From Chlorophyllum brunneum (taxonomy: Eukaryota; Basidiomycota; Agaricomycetes; Agaricales; Agaricaceae), in NCBI GenBank assembly GCA_963576785.1, contig OY756140.1, forward strand, positions 2,914,001 to 2,978,000: 64,000 bases of DNA, written 5' to 3'. Each line of letters starts with the position of its first letter. Within the stretch, counting starts at the first letter, position 1. Below, one piece after another: positions 12,776-25,254 of this stretch. Under the pieces are notes generated by a model. The model did no database searches and was not told where the DNA came from. It saw nothing but the letters and a program-made list of their open reading frames with translations. The position numbers and the translations under genes are program-made.

Positions 12776-13200
12776 TTACTTCCCACTCGAAGTATGAGCT
12801 CCAGCCCCTTCGGCCTTCTGAACGTCGCGGAAGAACAAGATGATCAATCATCGCAAAATTACAGGTAGATATAAACTCAAAATATCTCCATACCTTCTGT
12901 TTTGCTCTCAGGATTTCGGCATCACTAGAAAAATCGAGTCAGTTCGTCTTGGGAAAATCGACTAGATTGGGAAGTGATACCACTTACGCCTCCTTTCGTT
13001 TGGCCAGGTTCGAGGCGCTCTCCTTGGGCTTCTTCTGATTCGACGCTTTTTTCTGCGCCCGAAGTCGATCCTGTTCACGTTGGTTGCCTCCTATCGACCC
13101 ACGGATATGGGGAGGGGATGAGTCGATACCGAGCAATTGCGTCACCATTTTTACGGTCAGACATGTACATCGCGTGTATAGTTGGGTACTCACGGGTCAT
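12776..13200 (-). CDS. SERF/4F5 family small basic protein
   Basis: A tiny four-exon gene on the minus strand: 13200-13194 (only ATGACCC), 13090-12988, 12924-12894 and 12817-12776. It encodes 60 aa. The product starts MTRGNQREQDRLRAQKKA and continues through SASNLAKRKEADAEILRAKQ, the hallmark of the 4F5 / small EDRK-rich factor family. These are highly charged, largely disordered proteins; the worm and human members (MOAG-4, SERF) speed amyloid aggregation of other proteins, while the normal role in fungi is unclear. The frame stays open through all three introns and ends cleanly at TAA. The first coding exon supplies just Met, Thr and one base of the third codon. It is easily missed because no single open frame spans it. 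Nothing similar flanks it. Confidence 0.88.
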
Positions 13201-15966
13201 TACAGAGACTCCCCGAAATGTCTAGTTCGCGATAGTAGCTGTAGAATGTTGTGGAATGTTGTACACGTTGCGCATGATGAAGGATTTGATTGAGGTTGAT
13301 TTCAAGCGCCGACTGCGTCGGAGTTCGAACCAGCACCAGGGATAGTGATGTGATACAGGTGAAAAACCGAGTACTGAGAAACACACCCCTGTTTCCGAGA
13401 GTTGTCTTGTGATCTGGATCCCCTTCTGTCATAAGTGCATTTGCCAACGGTACCAAAGGGACGGGTATCGCGATGTTGTCTCCAACCTTGCGGTTATGGT
13501 TGATAATTTCAACTATTGAGCTTGGGACCGAGGTCTCTGGTCATTTTGGCAGGATCTCGGGCGCATTTCTTTGTATATTGATAGCACTGCACTCTAGAAG
13601 ATTTACGCAGTCGGGCGTTGAAATGGCCGCTGTGAAATTCAATCTCGCTTACTTATATAACTCATATGGTTCCGTAAATCGATCAGACCTCCATAGTATC
13701 CAACTACAAGGTATACTTGTTTCTGGTGACGGCGATTCACATCACATAACATGTGGCGGTGGGCATGTCTATTTCCGCAGTGGAGACCAAACTTTATTCC
13801 CATGAGGACATTGGGGGAAGAACGGTAGTCGCTGAGCGTATCACCGCGCTGCAAATAGAAGAACTTCTCTTATAGTATATGAGCACCCGTGTTTATAGCA
13901 AATTTTTGCGAGCCACTTCCGCTTTGGTCATGAAACGCCACTTTCACAGGTCTAAGGAATGGTGGTTAGCGTGTTCCAGATTTGTGTCAGGAGTGATGCC
14001 AGTACGGAATCTGGAGGTTCCTTTTCGGCAAAGCCTTCTCAAGGTTAGCCACATCATCACACGTTATGTTGGACGCAAGGTTAGCTTAATGGAAGTTGCG
14101 TGTCAATTTATAGCCTCGGTCCGGGCTAAGGGGAAGCTTAAGCTTCAAGCTTGGAGTGTGATGATATATAACATTAATGTCCAATGAACTTCGTTGGGCT
14201 ATGCAGGTCGAAAGTAATTATTCTACTGTTTCGAACTGCATGCTATATAGTAGACTCGCATGAGCATCGTTACCAATCGGGAAAATGGATGAAGAGATGA
14301 TGTTGAGATCGTGTAAGATGCTATCAGCGGCATGACAAGCTATAAACCCTAGAGCACACAGGGAGTCTAACCATCACTGATGAATCAGGGAAGGGTTGAA
14401 TAAGAACCACAGTACGCTACCCTGTTGTAGCATCTATTATTCAATGAATGTTGTGTTCCCTGTCGGTTACCTCAGGTACGAGGGCGTTGTTGATGTTTTA
14501 TGATAGAGGCGTTCTTCGTCTAATACAGCGGTGGAGAATGGAGCCGACTTCTAGGCAAGTGCCATAGATCGGGTGACATGATGAAATGGACGAAAATACA
14601 AGTGGGGTGACTATTAGCCCCTTTGCGGCTCTGGCGACCTCTCATCGGATGGAACATTGGAAATCCACTAGCCACACACTGTGTGTACAAATTTCAAGCA
14701 TCACAAGTATCAGGACATCGGAGACATCAGAGACATCACAGGTGGACGAGACCTTTCCCTGGTGGGGGACTTTGGAGATCCGATGCGGAAAAAAACAAAG
14801 AGCGCCGGGAAGATTGAAGAGGGGACAAATAGTGAGCGGAATGTGCGGAAGGAGATGTCAGGAAAGATATCAAAACAGCAATCGAAGAGAATATCACGAC
14901 CGGGTTGGGCGGAACGGAGGGGATTGGCCGGGGAAAGGATGCTTGGCAACAGTAAAAGAATGAATTGGCGATAGGGTGATGAAATAACGGTGCCGTTAGA
15001 GACAGTTAAGCTGGATATGGGGTGAGTAACCTGTCATCTCGATTTGATCACGTTGAAATCGCCAGTGGTCCGAGTTGGGAAGGCGACGACGTGGTGACAG
15101 CAGTATTGCTTATGTCATCACGGCTCGATCACGATGTGCCTGGCAGGTCAAGATTGACCTAGGTGCTGACATAATGCAGTGGTAAGATGGATCTGAGTCT
15201 TCCCCAGAACCGGAGAGAAGGCTGAAGACATCCGAGATCCTAGATCGGGCGGTGAGGCCGAAGATGACATGTCATGCGTGTCATCCTGACTCAATATAGT
15301 TTCCATCGGCAATCTGCGCCGCAATTTTGAACTAGCGAGTGCGATCAAATGGGATCGTTCTTCAAAGCCAAAATGTCAGCATTGTTGTGCTGGATTGGTT
15401 GTTAAGACAGAATTACATGGGCGGGGACGGTCGGGAGAGACATCAGGTTCTGCGTGCGATCCGAGTTAGAAGGAGGTGGGAAGAGGTTCGCGAAAAGCAT
15501 GGTGGATGTCGATTAGACTCGAGGAGGCCACCGCTAGGCTAGAATCCAGAAAGGAGAAATAGAATGAAAAGAGAATTCGCAACGCACGCGAGAAGATCTC
15601 GATGGGCGATAGACAGGGTAGGCGGAATAGAACGCGGCAACAGGCCAAAAGCAGCAAAGGCAGGGCACGCGGAGAAGCAGAAGCGCGGTGTCAAGGACAG
15701 CCTCTCGGCAAGTATGTGCGTATGTATCACAGGTGGATATCTGGATGCCTACCAACCCTGATCACCCCATCCAGTCCCAAAATGGAAGTCAGGGATGTCA
15801 TCTCCAAACGTCAGATCCCATCTCCCACCTTGATCGCCATTTCCTGGGCCCTGATTCTGTCCATTATATATATCAAGACGCCGCCTTCAACAACAACTCT
15901 TTTCGCCCCTCTTCTCTCCCAACCTTCCCCCCATCATCCCCTTTCCCCGACGTCCCCTACGTCGTC
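13201..15966. other. 2.8-kb stretch without a recognisable gene, ending in the SSN6 promoter
   Basis: Upstream of the SERF start and up to the Ssn6 start I found only short unconvincing open frames (for example 13879-14187 plus strand, 102 aa, no family). The last about 200 bp are pyrimidine rich and hold a TATATATAT run at about 15864-15873, so they are best read as the promoter and 5' leader of Ssn6. No repeat or mobile-element signature was seen. Confidence 0.5.
15864..15873 (+). promoter_or_regulatory. TATA-like element upstream of SSN6
   Basis: A TTATATATAT run about 95 bp before the Ssn6 start codon, followed by a CT-rich stretch typical of fungal core promoters. The position suits a TATA box, but transcription start is unknown. 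Confidence 0.4.
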
Positions 15967-18900
15967 ATGGCTCACCGACACCCACCGAGACAACCAGACC
16001 GCGACGTTCGTATGCACGATCCCCCCCCTCCCACCGTCCACCCCCATCCCCACATCATCTCCCACCCACACCCACATCCCCAACCCCCGCATCTCAACGG
16101 TGCTGCTACCATCTCCTCTACTCCAGCGGCGCTTCCCAATGGCGCTGTCCATCCCAATGTTATCTCGCCAGCTGTTGCTGCAAACGTGGCACCCAATGGC
16201 GCACCTCCTGCCCCGCCAACGCTGGTACATAAGCTTGCAGTTGCAAATGAACAAACATGGCTCCTCATTGGTTGGTCTCAGAGTTTCGGTAGATCTACCG
16301 CCCCGATGCTGATATGTGGTGTTTGATTTCGTCAGGACGGGTTGCCGAGCAAATGGGTGATTTGGAACATGCGCTTTCCGCTTACGAGCATGCTCTACGG
16401 CATAATCCGATGTCCATGTCTGGCCTTACCCAGGTGGCAGGAATCGCTCGGATCAAGGAAAACTATCCCAAGGTGAGTATTTCTCCTGTGATATTTCAAA
16501 CTCCTCTTCAAATAATTTTTGCCGAGCATTCCCCGAATCTCCGCGGATGCCTCACTCCCTGATTCTCTCGATAAGATCTCCTAATGACGTAATTTCTATT
16601 TTCAGGCGATCGATTACTTCCAGCGTGTTCTTGGTTTGCAAGAAGACAACGGCGAAGTATGGAGTGCACTTGGTATGGCCCCTTCCTCCCGATCAAGGGC
16701 CGCCCTAATCCTTTCATTGAAGGGCACTGTTATCTCATGCAGGATGACCTTCAGAAGGCATACTCGGCTTATCAACAAGCTCTCTACCTGCTTCCAAATC
16801 CAAAGGTGCACCGTCTTTTGACTTGTCTTGCGCAGCATGTTGCTTACTTGGCTCACAGGAGGATCCGAAGCTTTGGTATGGCATTGGTATCCTCTACGAT
16901 CGGTATGGTTCCCTCGACCACGCTGAGGAGGCTTTCTCGTCCGTGCTCCGTATGGACAAAAGTAAACTGGCTCCTTCCGATCATCCGGCGGGTCTTACTG
17001 ATTCCCATAATCAAGATTTCGACAAGGCCAACGAAATACTCTTCCGTCTCGGTATCATCTACAAACAGCAAGGCAAGTATGAAGAATCCCTTACCTGCTT
17101 TGACCGGATCCTTCGCAATCCTCCAAGCCCACTTGCCCACGCTGATATCTGGTTCCAAATTGGGCACGTCTATGAGCAACAGAAAGATGTCAGTATTCCC
17201 ACCCTGCTGTTCCCATGAACGCTATCTAACATTCCCTCACAGCATGCTCGTGCCAAAGATGCCTATGAGCGTGTCGTCGCTGATAATCCTAATCACGCCA
17301 AGGTCTTGCAACAGCTTGGCTGGTTGTACCACCAAGATGGTTCTAGTTTCCAGAACCAGGAACTTGCTATTCAGTACCTGACAAAGAGCCTAGAGGCTGG
17401 TAAGTTGGTCTTGACGTCGTTTGTCCCAAACCTTACACCCGACGTAGATCCTTCTGATGCCCAAAGTTGGTATCTTCTTGGCCGTGCCTACATGGCTGGT
17501 CAGAAGTATAACAAAGCATATGAGGCCTACCAACAAGCAGTGTACCGTGATGGTCGCAACCCGACCTTCTGGTGCTCTATTGGTGTCCTCTATTTCCAAA
17601 TCAACCAGTTTAGGGATGCGCTCGACGCATATTCCCGTGCCATCCGCATCAACCCCTACATTTCTGAAGTGTGGTTCGACCTTGGAAGTTTATACGAGAG
17701 TTGCAACAATCAAATTACTGATGCTATCGATGCCTATGCACGTGCCGCTGAACTTGATCCCAACAATCCTGCGATCACCCAGCGTCTCCAGCTCCTCAGA
17801 AATGCTCAAGCAAATGGCGGTCAACTTCCTGCAGCTCCTAACCCTCAGGACGTTCACCCCACTGCATATGCAACGTCAATCATGCCTCCTCCCCCTTTGG
17901 TGGGACCCCCTCCAGTTCTGCAATCAAGTTCACAACGACCGGTATTCGGTGCTGATTCTCGTGGTCCCAACGAAATCTCACTTCCACCTCCCTCTCAAGT
18001 GAACAATGGTCGCGCAACATCCCCCAATGCACCTTTCCGTGGTGGACCCCCACCACCCATTGTTCTTGACGAAACTCGCCATCCCCAGTCGCAGAATCCT
18101 TTAGCCCCAATGGACATCGATCGACCTACCAATTATCTTCATTCTCGCGAGGTCGCCAATCGTGCACCTTCCGGAAGCCAGTCCCTCCTTCAACACCCGT
18201 CTCCCTCTCAGGGTCCACCGACCGAAGAAGTTCGTGTAGGTCACCCTCAGGATCCTTACTTCAATCGCGGTCGTCCCGCTTCTCGCTCCACCTCCCCCGC
18301 TCATCCTTCTCGTCGCTCGCCGCCTCCGAATTTCCAGGGATATTCATCTCGCCCAGCTGTGGGTCCTGCCCAGCCCAGCAATGGCCCACCACCCCACCGC
18401 TCTCCCAGGACCTATCCTCCGCTATCGCACGACGCCCATCGTGCAAGTGAAAGGGAGATGTACGATAGGAGAGTACCTGATCCTCGTGAGTGGGAACAGG
18501 AACGTCGCGGCCGCCATCCCGAGCCTCAACAGCCTGGTCCATTCTATCCTCCTCGCTCTCCTGTTACTAGCACAGCTCGGCCCCACAGTCCTCCTGAGCC
18601 TTCGCCACGTTCCCAGCGTTACTGGGACTCCAAACACCCGGGTGTTGGTCCAACTCATCCACGACCGATGTCACCTCCCATCTCACACCATGAACCGTCG
18701 TCTTCCTCGAGCCGACGGTATGACCCCCGATTCGATCGAGAATACGAGCCGGATCAACGCCATGACCGGTCCTATGCAGGATCACCAGAAGGGACCCGCA
18801 CTCAAGCTCGCAACCCACTCCCTCATATTCCATCAAATTCTCGTGGCTCCGAGAGTCCACATCTATCCGCTATGGACATGAAAGTTCGACGGCGAAAGGA

Positions 18901-19918
18901 GGAATCATTTAACGCCCAACCTCCGCTACCTCAACCGCCAACTCCTCTCTTACAGGATCAAGCTGGTAGGGGTAAGGATCGCGACAAGCGCAAGCCCCGT
19001 AGCAGCATGCATAAGAGGAAGGAAGAGTCGAGTATGGAGACTCCCAAGATGTACCCCGGTGACCGTTACAAATCCATGCCATACTCCTCGAAGGCGCCAA
19101 ACTCCCCCGAACCTCTCAGTTCGAATGGATCGTCGCGGTCAGTTCAACCTTCGCCCACCAGTGCTCGTCCTCCATCACGTGTTGTCGACGAGGACTATGA
19201 CGAAGGTGTCGCCGATGCGTTGATGGACCTCGCAGGAGGTTATCGCGGAGGGGCTCCTGAGGCGTCTCAAAGTGTAGAAGTGCCTGGCCACTCCCCTACT
19301 GTCTCCGTTGGCAGCCGACATAGCGACCCGTCTCCCCGTCCACCGGTGTCTCATCGTAATTCCGTCTCATCGACCCGCAGCCATGCTTCACCCCCCAGCC
19401 AAACCGCCCCGCTCAAGAGAGCATTGAGCCCCGCCCCGGAAGAATCGGAAAGTAAGCGAACCAGGATGGAGGTTTTGAAGCGGCAGCCGTCCTCTCCCAG
19501 TGGACACCGAACACCAAATCCCTCGTCACGACCATCGCCTATCCCCTTCAGAACCCAGCCGAACACATCTCACTCACCTGAGGCTCGTCAGGCTCACGAT
19601 ACCTATTCACCACCGAGCCCTCCTCCCCTATCCGTCGTTCTTCCTCCTCATCCACGACCGATCGGCGCCGGCCATGGCACGAGTTCGTCAGCTCTGCCTC
19701 TCCCTCCCATCGCTACATTAACCCCGCCGTCAACTGTACCGTCCCCCGGAACTGGTGGAGAGCGTGATGATAGGATGCAAGTGGATGAGGCTCGTTCCGT
19801 GTCACCGCCTTCGAGGAGTGGGAAATTGGCTGACGTCGTTCATTCTTCAGCGTCGAATCCCAGGTCGCCACCTGTAAAACAATCGCCATCACCGACCTCT
19901 GACAAGAAGGAGGTTTGA
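15967..19918 (+). CDS. ssn6: General transcriptional corepressor Ssn6/Cyc8 (TPR protein)
   Basis: Eight exons (15967-16270, 16336-16472, 16606-16672, 16723-16806, 16860-16961, 17016-17188, 17243-17399, 17448-19918) encode 1164 aa. After a His/Pro-rich N-terminus, tandem tetratricopeptide repeats run from about residue 95 to 450, with typical motifs such as WYLLGRAYMAGQKYNKAYEAY. The remaining about 700 residues are disordered and rich in Pro, Ser and Arg, with a short conserved acidic block (VADALMDLAGGY) near residue 930. In yeast, Cyc8 pairs with Tup1; the TPRs bind Tup1 and DNA-bound repressors to silence many genes. The 54-nt and 48-nt introns at 16962-17015 and 17400-17447 are multiples of three and lack stops, so retention would insert residues without breaking the frame. 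The first ATG of the MAHRHPP reading is used as start. Identification is secure. Confidence 0.93.
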
Positions 19919-22900
19919 CTGAACCGGAAGATTATCACTTCGTTGCATATTCATTCTTTTTATTCTTGCATCCCTCCTTTTCACCTCTTTCTTTCGCTGT
20001 GTTTATATCCATGCTTCCCCTCACATCTTGCATCAGGGTTTAAGTCTATTCCTCGTCTTCATGGACTATCTAAGTATCGACTATATGCATTTGAAGCTCA
20101 GCAGAGATCGAAAATCAATTTGTAGCTTACCGTATGATCTCTTTCCGTGAATCTTATGTCCCTTTCTCTCCGCCTTAGCTGACCTACGATGAGGATAATT
20201 CCAGTGCGAAAAGAGTGTTTATTGATATCTTTACTGCCGAAAATTAGACTCCCAAGCTTACTCATGGATAATTTTGTTTCAGGACGTCTTGGCGAGAGGT
20301 GATTCTTTGTCAAACACCACGGAACTATTGGGAGTTCAGTCCCGCTCCATTCTTTTTCAAGGCCGTGTTACTATGTGCTGAAGTCGGACCCGAATGGTGA
20401 TAATTGGTGCTGTGAGTACCCGAAGTGAGTGTACGACCCGATTCTGTTCATTCTTTGAAGTCCGATTCCGCCTTCAAGAACTCACTCGCAGAGCGCCCGT
20501 TTCAGAGGGGTATAAATAGTTTACTTATACAGCACTAGACAGATAACTTGGTTATTTTTGGCAGAGTTGTGGACGTTGGTAGCTAGGTAAGACGTTGACA
20601 TGCGACCGGCTTCGTCATCGCCATCTGGAGGAATAGGGACTTTGATAGATCAGGATGAATGCAAAGTGATGCCAATTGCCATACTGGTGCGGTTCCAATA
20701 GGATACAGAGATGCCGTGCTCGATTGAGATTTTAGTCACCGCGTCTGTTATCGGAAGTAGGTCCGAGGCTTGAAACTTGAAGGACAATCCAAGGGCCTTC
20801 ATTGTTCGGCCTTGAAATAAATCGCGCGAGCGGTATTGTTGTAGGAATAAAATCGTTCGCAATATCCTTGGGCACCTCTGTTGGGCCCCGAGACTATAAG
20901 CCGAGCAATGAAACCTGCGGCGTGGATTGGACAGGGGTGACTACTGGGAATGATTTCCCCAACGCCGAGGGGAAGAAGCCTATTCGCAACGGATAAAGAG
21001 GGCGAAGTCCTGCGAGTCCTTGCTCCCCTAGGACTTCGACGTTGAGCTAATGGGTAATAATTACGGGGTTGGAAGCGGATTCTCCTAGGCTTCTCCCCAT
21101 GGTTCTATGGGATAACAACGCATGGATGAGCTTCATGAAGCTGATGGTAACACTTTAAGGCTTATTTGACATCAGCCGCTTAATGTTGACGGGTTCGCGT
21201 CGCTGAGTACGGGATTCGATGGCTCAGACTTGTCAGGCGTTTTAAGTCAGAAGGTGCCAAACCCTTCCGGAAGTTCGGCAATGGAAGCAGCTGGTGGGTC
21301 TGCTCAGGGATAGGCTAGACAAGGGTTCGGCCGCCGCGCTATTTGGTAGCTGATGCAGATGTAACTATACCCCGCGATCAGCCCTTATTACGGACAATGT
21401 CATTGTCACGTCTGTCCACTGTCAGGCACGTCAAGTTGTATGAGTTCAGTCGAAACCAGCCGCGGGTGTCGCTACCATCGAAACGAGGAGGGCATGGCTG
21501 TGCATCGGGGCCACAAATTCCAGGATCTTGTTTGACGTGGCAATGGAAACATAACAGATTAACAATCCCGTTCGGCTCGAATCGCTTGATCGTAACCTAC
21601 CTGTAGCGTTGAGGCCCTAATTTATTCGTGATAAACCGTGATTTACGACGATTGACATCACATTGATTTTTGTGGACCGAGTTTGTAAATTCGCGACGAA
21701 CGCCCGACGGTGACGTTGGTGCATCCGGGTCACTCGCCAGCGATAGATCTCGATCCTGCTACGCCAGGAGCGGAAACATATTCCGATAATTGCACCACCC
21801 CTAACGTACACAACGAAAGTCGAGCAAGAGCCCTTCAACTCGCCGGGGTCCGCCGTGCCGTCCGAGTCAGAGGATGATTATCTGAATGCAAAGTACTGAA
21901 GGCTCATGGAACATGAACGTCTGCTCCTTCTGGAATGCCGTTGATGATTGTATTTGGGTTGTTAGAGTTTACCGACATCTTGGTGTGCCCCGTTCTTTTA
22001 TTGGAGTTTAGCCACGAGCATAAGGGCTTATTTTAGTGACCAATGCCACAGATGAATAAGCAGAAAAATGGTCTACTATTCATAGGTATCGCTCCTAGCC
22101 GTTGGGTCTCGATCTGCCGTATCATATCTCATGGGCTCATCATATCATAATTGTGCATCATAAATATTCCCATCTGGTCATGCTGACGACACTTGTCATA
22201 TACTATTGTAATTTCCTCACCAATCGGGTACTGAGAAGTCGGAGAATCGGATCCAGGTAAGCTAAGATTGAGATGCATGTTTAATCATGGTGAACGTTTG
22301 AACAACGACTCATCATGTCATGACAAGACTATATGGGCTTGAAGTGCTCATGCTCAACGTCAACTATATACTGACGAGACCTAGCCGCTCTCCGTGGTCT
22401 GTAAATTGGCTTCCGGATCCCCTTGACCGGGGCTGCGTTATGCTGCTCGCCACCACAGTGACAGAGGTTGGAGGGATTTCCATCCTCCGTTTGTTCATGT
22501 CCCGCCTTTACAGGATGAACTTCGGGCCATCACTAGTGTTGCCCGTTGACGCAGTTGCTTAATTCAAAACTATATCTATCGAGGTCATCTTGTCCAACTA
22601 GAGTGGGTCTGGCGGCTATCAAGCGCTCAGGGTTGCACTAGTCATCCAGGGTAGGCGGGAAATATAAAAGTACTCATGATTGTAGAGGCGGTGAATAGTG
22701 GTCATCCAAGATGCTAAATGGAGCATCAGTCCCATGGAAAAAAATCCCTATTCAGTGAGTTCGAAATGGTGAAAGCAGGGGGACAGGATAATCATAGATC
22801 AACAGGACATTTCACCAAAATGGAAGCGGTTCTGGGGCTGTGATCGCGGCTGCGCACTCCGCCACAGAATGTCTTCGCAGCCTGGCACATGATAGTTGAC

Positions 22901-25254
22901 TGTCCACGCCTTTGGTGACCAAGTGGGGTGCTTGCAATCCTCACGTGGGTTTATCTTGTTCAGTAATGGGATTGATCAGACGTAGACTCGGGCCCTGTTG
23001 ATGACTGATCGTAGTATTTTTCGTGCAGGGATACAGAGTGCCGATAGAAGCCAGTCACGAACCCGTCGGTTTGGCAAAAGGTGGAGTAACTATGGGAGTT
23101 TCAGTCCGAAAGGGACTTCTGACGGCCTAGCGGAGGGTGGTGCAGGGTTTTCGGGAATTAAGGGGCCGCAGAAGGAGGGTGGACGGGCAAAAGAAGAAGT
23201 GTACGCGCATGGAACGCGGTGCTGGGTGATAGAAATCCTGAGCTTGACCCTCGTGAAATTGTGACTCGGGGTGGTGGCTCAACTGCATTGAGATTGGGTG
23301 GATAGTTTGTAAAATAATGATTGGCTTGTATAGATGAGGTTAGATAGGATGGAAGCTGATTGGTGGGATCCGGGAGGGAAGGCGTGAGGCTGGGAATCGG
23401 ACTAACCTGGTAAATATAACTTTGGTCGCAAGGCGTACGGAAAACCTTTGGGGAAGTCAACGTTGTGATGTTCCCGGAAGTTTGGTGGTTTGTGGCAGGC
23501 ACAATCCGTGAGGCAGGTGGCTTGCACTATCCTCACGGATGGCGAAAAGAATGAGAGGGTATGTGTCATTGTGGAGAGAAGAATCGCGGAACTTTTTTGG
23601 CCTCCAGAGCGTAAGATTTGAAGACAAAATCATAAAAGGTAAGCGAGAAGCCAGGTGGTGGGAGAGAGAGTATATAGAGAATTTGCTTCGCTTCTGCACC
23701 GCCGCAAGTGCAGGGCAGAAGGTTTGATAGATTACGATGCTGGCATCAATATCCCAGGGAGATAATTGTAGTCCTGAGTCCTATCACGGATATGGGATGA
23801 ACAGCCGAAGGGAACATTGAATCGTTTCGTTTCTATTCAGAAACCTAATTTCAGTTCCTTTTTGATTGAGGACTCCTCGAAAAGGTCACATAAGCAATGA
23901 AATGCATGTGGTGTAGTGATAAAAGAGGGGAGGATTGATGGGTCTCGTGGCCGCTGGTACTTAAGGCCTAGACGGAAGAGGTAAGAGGAGGTTAAGCCGG
24001 CGTCAAATGTATAGCGTGGTTTTTGTTGGATGAACTGGGGGGCGTCCGCTGACCACGATTTGATCCCTGGTGTCCTGATGAATAGGTGGGGGTTTGGGGT
24101 GCTGGGATGTACCAGCAGCTATGCTGTAATAGACAAGGGTGGTTATGACTCAGTGAATGGTTATCTGTGGCGCAGTTCGAGGCCTCTATGAGTCGCCGAA
24201 TCCCCGGATCCGAAGAGATGGAAATCTGTCGTTTAGGCCAGTCAGGCGCATAGGCTACCTGACGCCAATGGTATGGCTTCCCAGGAGCCTGGCCACATCG
24301 AAGCTTGGAGGTGATGTGCATCTCATGATCTACGAGCCTGAGGCCGCATTAATCGTGGTAGGCGTGTGTGTATGGCGGAGCTGGTGGGAGAGAGCGATGT
24401 TGTTGGTGACTATAGATACCTTGTATGGAATATCAAATGAATGAGTGGAAAAGTCATACGTGCTATGTGCCTGGATAAGGCGTGGAGAAAGAAGACCGAA
24501 GGTAGTGAGATAACTGGAGAGGGCCTGGGCGTGTTATTTCCTCTGTGACGAACAGAGAACTTGATTCTTACTTTGGACAGGCTTGTTGTTCCTCGGAAAT
24601 GGGCCCTGATGGATATGTTCATGGCCCAAGGGAGGGTTATTTGAGTGCGCTACGAAGTAAATTGAGTGTGTGGGGACACGGAGAACCTGTCCGATCAGCA
24701 GTCGATGTGAAGGCGATATTATTTTTCGCTTTGTGGTGAACAAGCATCGTCATGTACCTATCTATGCAAGAGATCTTATCTGGGGTTGCGGATTCGGTTG
24801 ATTGTCGATGTATCTGGCTCGGGTGAGACGAAGAGGGGATAACCGAGATGGGGTAACTCGATATGGAAAAACAAATGAAAGGCCTTTAGTCGACCTTATA
24901 TTACGCGAGCTGGAAGAAAGTTTTGGAGGGAAGTGCTGTTACCTGCGCTTGCTGCGGTTGTCCATTCGGTTGTGTAAGGCTATATACGACTTCGTGGTGG
25001 CAACGCCACGGGCCCTGAAATGGTGATTGTATAGCTCATTTGAGAGCCTGCGGGGGGCCATTTTTACTGAACATTTGAAGCGATCGTCGACAGGCGCACC
25101 GTGTTTGTTCTAACCAAACAAGGCAAGGGACCTACAACACCAACTCAACACTTCTTTCGCATGGTTTCCTCCCTTCATTGACCACTCCTCGATTGCCCAA
25201 TTCAAACAGTCAAATATCGGTCCGAGAATCTGTCAGCTCAGCAACGGGGCGGAT
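19919..25254. other. 5.3-kb stretch without a recognisable gene
   Basis: This is the longest empty stretch of the window. Open frames are all under about 115 codons and none shows a domain, a credible intron chain, or the codon bias of the neighbours. I looked for reverse transcriptase, integrase, transposase and terminal-repeat signals by eye and saw none. The last about 200 bp before 25255 are probably the Erf4 promoter. Confidence 0.5.

Noticed and set aside
13300..13345. Second possible tRNA T-loop (GTTCGAAC) on either strand
   Set aside because: No 5-bp T-stem or cloverleaf could be formed.
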